Assembly (NCBI GenBank): GCA_023411445.1
Contig: JAEYOT010000584.1
Span: forward strand, 1-8,336
Reading direction: 5' to 3'
From: Pseudomonadota bacterium
GTDB lineage: Bacteria > Myxococcota_A > Polyangia > Polyangiales > Polyangiaceae
DNA: 8,336 bases
Every line of letters starts with the position of its first letter. The first letter of the stretch is position 1. The notes beneath the pieces were generated by a model. It had not been told where the DNA came from. It ran no database searches and saw nothing but the letters and a program-made list of their open reading frames with translations. Both the position numbers and the translations under genes were made by a program. This document shows, one piece after another, positions 1-5,309 of the stretch.

Positions 1-216
1 GTTCTCAGCCCCACTGCTCGAGCCGCCCGCTCCGCCCGTGGTCCCGGTCATGCCGCCCGTCGGCGCCTGGCCGGCTCCGGCGCTTCCCGCTACCGCACCG
101 GCCGCGCTGCCTCCGCTGCCCGTCACCGGGCCGCCGGCAGGCTCATCCGCAGAGCTGCAGGCGACGATGGCAGCTGAGAAAGCGACAATGATTCCAATCA
201 AGGCGGTGTTTTGCAT
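1..216 (-). CDS. Lipoprotein, N-terminal part (runs off left edge)
   Basis: The reading frame is open from an ATG at 216-214 to the window edge, giving 72 residues. Residues 1-20 form a lipoprotein signal peptide: a short N-region (MQNT), a hydrophobic stretch (ALIGIIVAFSAA) and the lipobox IVAC, with Cys20 as the predicted lipidation site. It is followed by SSADEP and then a low-complexity Gly/Ser/Ala/Thr linker to the edge. That layout is common in exported lipoproteins of Polyangia, where the linker tethers a folded domain that lies outside this window. The upstream region has no strong Shine-Dalgarno sequence. Function cannot be assigned because the folded part is missing. Confidence in a lipoprotein is good; nothing more specific is supported. 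Confidence 0.75.
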   Translation of the reverse strand, partial: MQNTALIGIIVAFSAAIVACSSADEPAGGPVTGSGGSAAGAVAGSAGAGQAPTGGMTGTTGGAGGSSSGAEN

Positions 217-280
217 GATTTCAGCTCGCGGGCGGCAGGAACGATCCGCGCCTTGAAGTAGTGGCGTTCGACCGCGAAAA

Positions 281-502
281 GGCTCCACCTATCTGCGACC
301 CAGCGTCGAAGGGGGGCCATCGGAGGGGGCGAAGATCGCCCTTCGAGCGTTGTCGGCGCTGCCTCGACGGAAGGCTTCGCGGACGGTCGAGGTCCGTCCC
401 GAAGGGGAGGGCAAAGCCGTCACGGTGGCGGTTCCGCGAGAAGCGTTCGAGCTATGTCTCGAGTTCCTCGGACCGATGGCAACGACAACGCCGAGCTCAT
501 GA
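281..502 (+). pseudogene. Antitoxin remnant (N-terminal half, partner of PIN toxin)
   Basis: In the frame ending at the TGA at 500-502, the stretch from 281 reads as a coherent protein: TYLRPS near 287-304, AKIALRALSAL near 329-361, VEVRPEGEGKAVTVAVP near 386-436, then REAFELCLEFLGPMA ending at 481. From memory this resembles the N-terminal half of the excisionase/HTH-type antitoxins paired with PIN-domain toxins. In those proteins an 'EGxG..V.VP..A..LL..IL..MANGNAV' segment precedes the DNA-binding helix-turn-helix. Here the HTH half is absent. There is no ATG or GTG in frame at the expected start; a GTG at 261 is in another frame, so a frameshift near the G6 run at 311-316 or earlier is likely. 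After PMA the frame breaks: one base appears lost near 479-481, since the next frame continues as NDNA, like the usual 'MANGNA'. The family call is by recall and unverified. Confidence 0.55.
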
Positions 503-762
503 GGCAAGCCGTGCCTGACTGCAGAGTGTTGGGATTCGAGGCTCCTATCGAGGACGAGGACATCGAGCTTCCAGATCACAACGACCGGCACGTGCTGGCT
601 GCCGCCATCAGAGCTGGCGCGCAGACCATCGTCACCTTCACCTTGGCGGATTTCCCCGCAACGAGATTCGCCTCGTACAACATCGAAGCCAAGCACCCGG
701 ACGACGTCATCCTCGATGCGATCGATCTCGCTCCTGGTCTCGTCGCGTCTGGAGCCGACTGA
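454..762 (+). pseudogene. Truncated PIN-domain toxin (C-terminal half)
   Basis: The open frame encodes 102 residues, but only those from about residue 13 (position 490) look native. PIN-family features visible are LPDHNDRHVLAAAIRAGA (residues 39-56) and IVTFTLADFP (59-68), corresponding to the conserved acidic D..D block and the 'TFNLxDFP' strand near the C-terminus of PIN ribonucleases, with Asn replaced by Thr. The tail HPDDVILDAIDLAP is also typical of this toxin group as I recall it. Complete members are around 180 residues and carry an N-terminal catalytic Asp (LDTNVL-like), which is absent, so nuclease activity is unlikely. The first dozen residues are antitoxin sequence read out of frame. 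The two halves are therefore fused by a deletion that removed the antitoxin C-terminus and the toxin N-terminus. A short product could still be translated from ATG 454 or 499, but I see no good ribosome-binding site. Confidence 0.65.
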
Positions 763-849
763 CAGAAGCAATAAGTTGCCGAGCTTGAGCGCCGCCGAAA
801 TCTGTTCTGGGATCGGACGCTTGATCCGATTTCCGAGGCGTGCCCACAA

Positions 850-886
850 ACTGAAACTGGCCCCCTAACTTCCGTCAGGGAGCCAG
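850..886 (-). terminator. Rho-independent-like terminator after tRNA-Lys
   Basis: On the minus strand a 10-bp stem (CTGGCTCCCT pairing with AGGGGGCCAG, one G-U wobble; plus coordinates 877-886 and 857-866) encloses a 10-nt loop. It is followed by the interrupted T tract TTTCAGTTT. It begins 12 nt beyond the mature 3' end of the tRNA, where a terminator of the precursor would sit. The interrupted T tract makes it imperfect. Confidence 0.6.
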
Positions 887-898
887 CTTCAGGGACTG

Positions 899-971
899 TG
901 GGCCATCGCAGACTTGAACTGCGAGCCAACGGATTAAGAGTCCGCTGCTCTACCAATTGAGCTAATGGCCC
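899..971 (-). tRNA. tRNA-Lys (anticodon CUU)
   Basis: The minus strand folds into a complete 73-nt cloverleaf. The acceptor stem is GGGCCAT/ATGGCCC, fully paired, with discriminator A at 899. The D arm is GCTC/GAGC with AATTGGTA in the loop. The anticodon stem is GCGGA/TCCGT with loop CTCTTAA, so the anticodon is CUU (Lys, AAG). The variable loop is TGGCT and the T arm is CGCAG-TTCAAGT-CTGCG. The bases after the discriminator are CAG, so CCA is not encoded and must be added after transcription. It is a single gene with its own promoter-like sequence upstream and a hairpin downstream. Anticodon identity and the fold are read directly from sequence. Confidence 0.95.
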
Positions 972-1008
972 GGGGTTTCCGGTCCCTCCGGGGGTACCGA
1001 AGGGAGCG

Positions 1009-1039
1009 GGTATCTCCCACAGAAAGCGGCGACGGTCAA
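1009..1039 (-). promoter_or_regulatory. Possible sigma-70-type promoter for tRNA-Lys
   Basis: On the minus strand, TTGACC (1039-1034) is a near-consensus -35 element. A GATACC hexamer (1014-1009) follows at 19 bp, or the poorer GAGATA at 17 bp. Initiation would fall about 30 nt before the mature tRNA 5' end. The -10 is weak and the spacing long, so this is tentative. Confidence 0.4.
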
Positions 1040-1127
1040 CGGAGTTTCGACACGATCGAGCGACGCGCGCGGACGGGCTTTTTTGGTGCGGCGAGCGCGC
1101 TTGGCCCGGCGTTCAGCGCGACGTGCT

Positions 1128-1901
1128 TCAGCGGCCGGGGGTGCACTCGCCGACGCCGGGCGGGTTGCGATCGAAGCGCACGCAGGCGTCGCCCTCGTCG
1201 CAGCCGACGGGGCCGCATTCGACGAAGCTGCAAAGCTTGATGCAGACTCCACCCACGCAGCTCAGGCCCTGTTGGCAGACGTCCGGAGGGCCGCAGTCGT
1301 CGCCCAAGCCGGCGCTGGAGCGGGGCATGCAGGCGACGGCGCCGGTCGGGTCCACGGGCTTGCATTCGCGCGTGGGGTCCTCGCAGCTCTCTGGATCGAA
1401 GACGTCGCACGTGTTCACCGGGAGGCACAGGCTCATGCCGGCCGTCAGCACCTCGCCGCCGGCGCGCACTTGGAGGCTGAGGATGCAGCTCTCGCCCTCG
1501 TCGCAGGCGCTCCAGTCATCGCCGCAGCATTGGCGGCGGCACACGCCTTCGGCGCAGTAGTGGCCTGGCGCGCAGTCGCTCTGCTGCTCACAATCGTCAC
1601 CGGCTTGGCCAGCTCCCGCCGGCTCACAACCGGGCGCAACCTCTGGATCGGTCGCGTTGAACTGCGGGCGGCACGCCTCGTCTGCCTCGCAACCTGCCTG
1701 CGTCTGGTAGTTGCAGACGCCCTCGGCGCACGCGGCCGCGCCGTCCGGTGGATCGGGGATGGTGGTGGTCGCCTCCTCGATGAGCGGCGTGCACTCGGGG
1801 TGAGGTGACCGCGTGTCCGTCACCGTGTCGGCGCTGCCGCAGGCCGCAGCGCTGACGCTCAGGAGTAGCGCCGTCCGTCGAAGGCAAAGCGGTGCGGTCA
1901 T
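1128..1901 (-). CDS. Cys-rich lipoprotein with two tandem Cys-rich units
   Basis: A 257-residue exported protein. Residues 1-21 are a signal peptide (LRRT, then ALLLSVSAAAC) with Cys21 as the likely lipidation site; the -3 residue is Ala rather than Leu, so cleavage by signal peptidase I is an alternative. The mature part holds 28 further cysteines, enough for 14 disulfides, consistent with a periplasmic or surface location. It is internally duplicated. Unit A (about 58-163) and unit B (about 165-256) share the order C...C-[RK]-P...C-x-P...AG-x-GDDC...C-x2-G-x2-C-x2-GVC-x3-C...CDEG-[ED]-[SA]-C. The closest pair is residues 98-139 against 197-240. Such modules are common in myxobacterial lipoproteins, where the function is mostly unknown. 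The ATG at 1901 is supported by AGAAGG (1912-1907) with a 5-nt spacer. The gene is divergent from the peroxiredoxin, 115 bp apart, and monocistronic. Confidence 0.85.
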   Translation of the reverse strand: MTAPLCLRRTALLLSVSAAACGSADTVTDTRSPHPECTPLIEEATTTIPDPPDGAAACAEGVCNYQTQAGCEADEACRPQFNATDPEVAPGCEPAGAGQAGDDCEQQSDCAPGHYCAEGVCRRQCCGDDWSACDEGESCILSLQVRAGGEVLTAGMSLCLPVNTCDVFDPESCEDPTRECKPVDPTGAVACMPRSSAGLGDDCGPPDVCQQGLSCVGGVCIKLCSFVECGPVGCDEGDACVRFDRNPPGVGECTPGR

Positions 1902-2016
1902 GGGTCCCTTCTCTTGAGATGCCCCAGCGGATGGCGCGGTTCAAGTCGGGCCATCTCGAGCCGTGAGGGGGTCGATTGCGCTTTCCCGGGCCGCGGTCAG
2001 GTTGGATAGTCAGGGT

Positions 2017-2505
2017 ATGAGCCTGAAGGTCGGTACGCTGGCGCCGGAGTTCGAGGTCACGGCGCGGCAGCAGGGGCAGGATAGGCAGCTCTCGCTCTCG
2101 GCCCTGCTGGCAGAGAAGCACCTAGTGCTCTACTTCTACCCGCGTGATTTCACGACAGTCTGCACGCGCGAGGCGTGCGGCTTTCAAGCCAGCTATGCCG
2201 AGCTCAGCTCAGGCGATACGGAGGTGATTGGCGTGTCCGTGGACGACGCGGAGACGCACGACCGTTTTGCCAAGGAGCACGGCATCGCTTTTCCGCTGGT
2301 CTCGGATCCCGAGCGGCGCCTGGCAGGCTTGTACGGAGCGACGTCCCTGCTGCAAAACGTGCTCGGCGTGTCCGCCCGCATCACCTACGTGATCGGTAGA
2401 GATTGGCGCATCGTCGCGGTGTTCGACAGCGCCATCCGCGCCAGCCAGCACGTGGACGGCGCGCGCGCCACCATCGCGCGGCTCCGTGCGGGCGGGGGCA
2501 GCTGA
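2017..2505 (+). CDS. Peroxiredoxin, PrxQ/BCP type
   Basis: This 162-residue protein belongs to the AhpC/TSA-BCP thioredoxin-fold family, which reduces hydrogen peroxide and organic hydroperoxides using thioredoxin or a similar donor in the cytoplasm. The opening VGTLAPEFEV is the usual start of the fold. The active site is YPRDFTTVCTREAC (residues 41-54), with peroxidatic Cys49 in the T-x-x-C context. Cys54, five residues on, is the resolving cysteine typical of atypical two-Cys PrxQ enzymes (C-x4-C). FPLVSDPERRLAGLYGA (about 92-108) and ITYVIGRDWRI are the later conserved strands. Length fits the family. The ATG at 2017 is preferred over the upstream in-frame 1963 start because homology begins at MSLKVGTLAP; its ribosome-binding site is weak (AGGG). 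The family call is strong. BCP versus another one-domain Prx subgroup rests only on the Cys spacing. Confidence 0.93.
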   Translation: MSLKVGTLAPEFEVTARQQGQDRQLSLSALLAEKHLVLYFYPRDFTTVCTREACGFQASYAELSSGDTEVIGVSVDDAETHDRFAKEHGIAFPLVSDPERRLAGLYGATSLLQNVLGVSARITYVIGRDWRIVAVFDSAIRASQHVDGARATIARLRAGGGS

Positions 2506-2550
2506 GCGCCGAGGCGCCCTTAAGCAGCGCGCTGCGCGGCCGTTTTTTCC
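2506..2550 (+). terminator. Possible terminator after peroxiredoxin
   Basis: Directly after the stop codon lie GC-rich inverted repeats, including the self-complementary GCAGCGCGCTGC (2524-2535) and GCGCC-GA-GGCGC (2507-2518). A run of six T follows at 2543-2548. No single hairpin with a normal loop stands out immediately next to the T tract, so termination is plausible but unproven. The next gene on the same strand starts at 2562. Confidence 0.35.
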
Positions 2551-2561
2551 CTTGGGCCCGC

Positions 2562-2966
2562 ATGGACAATCGCACGTTCCGCGCCGACGATCGTCTCAAC
2601 CACTTCAGCGATACGGATGAAATGTGGGGGCCGCTGCTCTTCCTCCGGCCAGAGCGCCACCACGTGATGTCGCCAGCGCGAGTGCTCCTCATCTCGGGCC
2701 TGCTCGGCGGATTTTACGGCATGCTCGGAAACGCGATCTTCGCAGTGTTGGCGCGCTCTGGTGGCGGAGCGCGGCCGGGTGTGTGGATGATGCCTGCGCT
2801 GCTGACGGGCATGTACTTCGTGTGCGCTCAGCTCAGCATCGTGGGCGCGTGGAATCGACGCGCTCGTCTGCTGTCACGGCAGAGGCGCTGGGCGGAGCTA
2901 ACGCGCCATCCAGCGTCGCCACCCAGCGACGAGCAGACCGCCGACCAGCACCCACATCGTCGCTGA
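2562..2966 (+). CDS. Small two-TM membrane protein, unknown function
   Basis: A 134-residue protein I do not recognise. An N-terminal hydrophilic part (DDRLNHFSDTDEMWGPLLFLRP, residues 9-30) precedes two hydrophobic segments. TM1 is about residues 41-63 (VLLISGLLGGFYGMLG onward) and TM2 about 74-97 (VWMMPALLTGMYFV onward), joined by a short GGGARPG loop. The C-terminus is Arg-rich and then Pro/Gln-rich. By the positive-inside rule, N- and C-termini are both probably cytoplasmic, since the Arg cluster after TM2 is strong. Codon third positions are GC-rich like the neighbours, supporting a real gene. No clear Shine-Dalgarno precedes ATG 2562; a T6 tract lies there instead. Its last 69 bp overlap the convergent DUF1028 gene. 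The polar tail may therefore be an extension recruited from antisense sequence. Confidence 0.65.
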   Translation: MDNRTFRADDRLNHFSDTDEMWGPLLFLRPERHHVMSPARVLLISGLLGGFYGMLGNAIFAVLARSGGGARPGVWMMPALLTGMYFVCAQLSIVGAWNRRARLLSRQRRWAELTRHPASPPSDEQTADQHPHRR

Positions 2967-3707
2967 GCCCGCTGGCGGTCCGGCGTGCTGGCAAGCGCAG
3001 CCCGGGTCGCTCGCTGCAGGTCGCTCTGGAGCGGCGACGACAGGGCAGGGGTGCTCGAGGCGCCAGGCGTCAAACTTCGCTTGCAGGAGCGGCAGGGGAT
3101 CGGCCGTGCCGGAGGTCTCCACGCGCAACGCCAAGTAGCCGCCTTCGCTGCCGCCCGGCTGCTCCACCTGTAAAAACGCCGAATCCGATGGGATACCGGC
3201 GGGGGTGCAGCGTGAGTCCCCTTCGCCGTGCTCGGCGCCCGCCTTGAGCGCGCGCATCAAGCGCTCCGCCAAGTCACAGCCGCCCGCCTCGAAGGCGGCC
3301 GCAGCCTGCTCCAGCACGCGCGCGGACGTGAGGATGTTGCCCTGCACGGTGTACGCATGGCCCTCGCTCGTGCCTTGGACGTCCGCCGCGAACGCGGTGG
3401 TGCCGTCGCCCGTGAAGCCCACGGCTTGTCCCAGCACGTCCACGATACCGTACTGGCGCCTGCTGGTGCCCCCGTCGAAGCTCGCGTCGGTCACGGCGGC
3501 GAGCACCTCGGCGGCCGAGCTGCCTTGCGCGAGCAGCTGCGCGGCGCGATCACGACCGGCGTCCGTGTAATAAGCCTGCGCGTGCACGACGCCGCGCCCC
3601 GGCACGCCGCGGTAAATCACGTGCACGTCCCCGCCGTCCAGGCACGAGGTGCCGGCGCCGCCCACCTCACCGCTGCTGGGATCGACTGCGGCGATGGAGT
3701 AAGTCAT
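2898..3707 (-). CDS. DUF1028-family protein with MYXO-CTERM-like tail
   Basis: From ATG 3707 the protein is 269 residues. MTYSIAAVDPSSGEVGGAG at the N-terminus matches the DUF1028 (Ntn-hydrolase-like) opening. GRGVVHAQAYYTDAGRDRAAQLL, SAAEVLAAVTDA, RQYGIVDVLGQAVGFTGD, the block YTVQGNILTS, and LAERLMRAL follow in family order. No biochemical role is firmly established for the family. The tail 236-269 starts GCAC, then a linker, a hydrophobic stretch (MWVLVGGLLVAGW) and RRWMAR, as in MYXO-CTERM surface-sorting signals. Oddly, no signal peptide is visible. The longer in-frame ATG at 3791 adds only Ala-rich shadow of the upstream gene, whose Cys-rich frame is clearly the coding one there. The start is 7 nt after the upstream TAG (GGAGG ends 1 nt before ATG, too close for an ideal site), suggesting translational coupling. 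The 3' end overlaps the convergent gene. Confidence 0.85.
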   Translation of the reverse strand: MTYSIAAVDPSSGEVGGAGTSCLDGGDVHVIYRGVPGRGVVHAQAYYTDAGRDRAAQLLAQGSSAAEVLAAVTDASFDGGTSRRQYGIVDVLGQAVGFTGDGTTAFAADVQGTSEGHAYTVQGNILTSARVLEQAAAAFEAGGCDLAERLMRALKAGAEHGEGDSRCTPAGIPSDSAFLQVEQPGGSEGGYLALRVETSGTADPLPLLQAKFDAWRLEHPCPVVAAPERPAASDPGCACQHAGPPAGSATMWVLVGGLLVAGWRRWMAR

Positions 3708-3714
3708 GCCTCCA

Positions 3715-4116
3715 CTACTCGCAGCGGCCGCTTGGGCAGGTGCAGCTGCCGAGCTCGCACACGGCGCGATCGTACACGCAGTCAGCGTCATTTTCGCACG
3801 TGACGGCGCTACAGTCCTCGTACGCGAAGCGGCTCGAGCTGCCGAGGCAGCAAGCCGGGCAGTTGAGGAGGTCCGCGCTCTCGGGCAGCACGCTGAGCTG
3901 AAAGCAGGGCTCGGAGCCGCTCGGGCACTCGCGCCCGGCGCCGTCGCACGCGATCGTGCTCGCGATCACCGGAGCGCGCTCACTGCTCCGCTCGAGCGTT
4001 GCTTCGCACGCGCGCCCAGCGTCGTCGACGAAGGCGTGCATTTCTTTGATGGTCGGATCATCCGAGCTGCAAGCGGTCATCGCCCACAGCAGCAGGAGCC
4101 GAGCATGGAGCGCCAT
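3715..4116 (-). CDS. Cys-rich lipoprotein, unknown function
   Basis: A 133-residue protein with a short lipoprotein signal: MALHARLLLLWAMTAC, lipidation predicted at Cys16, then SSDD. The mature part has many cysteines, densest at the end: LNCPACC, EDCSAVTC, then a small-module pattern CENDADC-x6-C-x4-C-x-C-x4-C up to the terminal GRCE. It is likely a disulfide-stabilised exported protein. No catalytic motif is recognised. It sits 90 bp downstream of the 39-residue membrane protein gene and 7 bp upstream of the DUF1028 gene on the same strand, so the three may be co-transcribed. No convincing Shine-Dalgarno precedes ATG 4116. The frame is supported by its cysteine pattern against the competing Ala-rich frames. 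Confidence 0.75.
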   Translation of the reverse strand: MALHARLLLLWAMTACSSDDPTIKEMHAFVDDAGRACEATLERSSERAPVIASTIACDGAGRECPSGSEPCFQLSVLPESADLLNCPACCLGSSSRFAYEDCSAVTCENDADCVYDRAVCELGSCTCPSGRCE

Positions 4117-4206
4117 CGTGAGCCACGATGGTGCCTAGCTGGAGCCCGGATTGCAAATTCTGCTCAGGGCGAGCCGAACCTGCCCCGGGCCCAGCAGCGG
4201 TTGCGC

Positions 4207-4326
4207 TCAGAACGCCGTGAAGCCGACGACGAGCAGCACGATGAACACCAGCGCAAAACCCCAATAGAGGTAGGTGGTGTACGACTCATGGAGCCGGGGG
4301 ATCATGTCTTTGCGGGAACTGGCCAT
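4207..4326 (-). CDS. 39-residue single-TM small protein
   Basis: A short gene with start ATG 4326 and stop TGA 4209-4207. The protein has a charged N-terminus (MASSRKDMIPRLHES) followed by one membrane segment, about residues 20-38 (LYWGFALVFIVLLVVGF), ending TAF. A perfect GGAGG at 4338-4334 lies 7 nt before the ATG, the best ribosome-binding site on the minus strand here. The N-terminal Arg/Lys and a C-terminus just after the TM suggest N-in topology. A much longer in-frame ORF extends upstream to 4767. That part is antisense to the CXXCH lipoprotein and reads as arginine/alanine shadow, so the short form is preferred. The size and layout resemble accessory subunits of membrane complexes, but I cannot identify the family. 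It is divergent from the 4484 gene and first in a minus-strand group with the Cys-rich lipoprotein and DUF1028. Confidence 0.7.
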   Translation of the reverse strand: MASSRKDMIPRLHESYTTYLYWGFALVFIVLLVVGFTAF

Positions 4327-4333
4327 CGGAGAA

Positions 4334-4338
4334 CCTCC
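4334..4338 (-). promoter_or_regulatory. Shine-Dalgarno GGAGG deciding the 4326 start
   Basis: GGAGG on the minus strand with a 7-nt spacer to ATG 4326. It fixes the start of the 39-residue protein within a longer spurious frame. Confidence 0.75.
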
Positions 4339-4483
4339 GTGCACAGCAGCAATGCAAGCGATGGGCCGGCAGTCGTGACGCCGTGCGCTGTGCGCCGCGC
4401 CTTGGGTGGTGCGTCGTGCGAGGGCTAAAAGAGGTGGGATTTGCCGCGGGGCAGTCGCGCACGGAACTTGCTGTCGGGGCGGC

Positions 4484-5299
4484 ATGAGCCGCAAGACTGC
4501 CTCGAGCGCCGCAGGATCTGCGTCGTATCCAGCTTCGAGCCGAAATTCTTGCGTCGAGCGCGCCTGGTCGCTCTTCGCCGTCGCCATGTGTGCTCTCGCC
4601 GCTGCCTGCTCGGCGGCGCCGGAGGAGAGCAGCGCGAGCGACCCACCGCGCCCCAGCGTGAAGCCGCTCGGCCGCCCGCGCTGCCAAGCGCCCGCCGGGG
4701 TGAGCAATGCTCCATCCACCATCGAGCAGAGCGTGCAGCTGCTGAACGCTTTGCCCAAGCCGACCAACGTGGCGTGCTTCGTGGAGAGCCTGGCGCGCCC
4801 GTTGGTGGTCTACGCCTCCAGCAGCGAATTTAGCGCGCAGCCCGCGCTCTCGAGCGTAAGCCCGCGCCTGTTCATCAAGCTGGGCGGCTTGTGGCTTTCA
4901 GTCGTCGTGGCCGGTGAGTCCAGCTACTTGATGGAGTTTGGGCAGCTCATCGGCGCGGACGAGCGTCGCTCGCTCAAGGGCGAGCTCTTGCTACCGATCG
5001 CGGAGGCGGTACCGCCGAGCGCGCCGTTCGACCGCGTGCGCTACCAGAACGGAACGCTGTGCGGGCTGTGTCACCGCGACGAGCAGCGCGACCTCAGCGT
5101 GGACTACGCGGCGGCGTTCGCCTCGGAAGCGCTGCGACCTCGCCCTGACACGCGCGTGGGCCTGAGCGCGCTCCGGCTCGAGAACGAGCTGTGCGACTGG
5201 ACGCGCGAGCGCGAGCGCTGCGAGATGCTGTCGGCGGTGTTCGATGGTGGCGAGGTGGTCGAGGGACCGTTCCCCGACGCGATGCCCACGTTCTTCTGA
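4484..5299 (+). CDS. Lipoprotein with single CXXCH haem-c motif
   Basis: A 271-residue protein from ATG 4484. Hydrophobic residues 28-41 (WSLFAVAMCALAAA) lead to lipobox LAAAC, with lipidation predicted at Cys42 and a Ser/Pro/Glu-rich spacer after it. The N-region before the hydrophobic core is unusually long (about 27 residues), but no other in-frame start fits. The key motif is GTLCGLCHRDE: Cys193, Cys196 and His197 form a CXXCH covalent haem-c site, expected in the periplasm. The mature part also has paired cysteines (67, 98) and C-terminal Cys237 and Cys246 in LCDWTRERERC, then ends PDAMPTFF. The approximately 145 residues before the motif do not look like a standard small cytochrome c domain, and no distal Met ligand is obvious. 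This could therefore be a one-haem electron carrier or a chance or structural CXXCH. It ends 10 bp before the stop of the convergent reductase gene. Confidence 0.75.
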   Translation: MSRKTASSAAGSASYPASSRNSCVERAWSLFAVAMCALAAACSAAPEESSASDPPRPSVKPLGRPRCQAPAGVSNAPSTIEQSVQLLNALPKPTNVACFVESLARPLVVYASSSEFSAQPALSSVSPRLFIKLGGLWLSVVVAGESSYLMEFGQLIGADERRSLKGELLLPIAEAVPPSAPFDRVRYQNGTLCGLCHRDEQRDLSVDYAAAFASEALRPRPDTRVGLSALRLENELCDWTRERERCEMLSAVFDGGEVVEGPFPDAMPTFF

Positions 5300-5309
5300 G
5301 CCCTCGCGG

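Noticed and set aside
812..830. ATCGGA-N7-TCCGAT hairpin downstream of the toxin remnant
   Set aside because: A 6-bp stem without a real T tract on either strand; too weak to call a terminator.
289..849. 186-residue minus-strand frame across the toxin-antitoxin relic
   Set aside because: It is antisense to a recognisable PIN-domain segment, is Arg/Ser/Gly-rich and shows no family features.
841..890. Possible IS21-like terminal sequence (AAACTGGCCCCCTAACTTCC)
   Set aside because: The wording resembles ends I have seen near IS elements, but the same bases form a good 10-bp terminator stem behind the tRNA. No transposase or matching second end is present.
1072..1090. GGGC followed by T6 on the plus strand as a terminator
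   Set aside because: No hairpin precedes the T run and no plus-strand gene ends upstream. On the minus strand the A run is on the wrong side.
1083..1808. 241-residue plus-strand Ala-rich frame
   Set aside because: It is the antisense shadow of the Cys-rich lipoprotein, which has a signal peptide, a ribosome-binding site and a regular cysteine pattern.
3228..3803. 191-residue plus-strand frame
   Set aside because: It lies antisense to the DUF1028 gene, which has clear family motifs; composition is Arg/Ala/His-rich shadow.
4207..4767. 186-residue minus-strand frame including the 39-residue protein
   Set aside because: Everything upstream of ATG 4326 is antisense to the CXXCH lipoprotein or in its leader; the GGAGG at 4338-4334 marks the short form.
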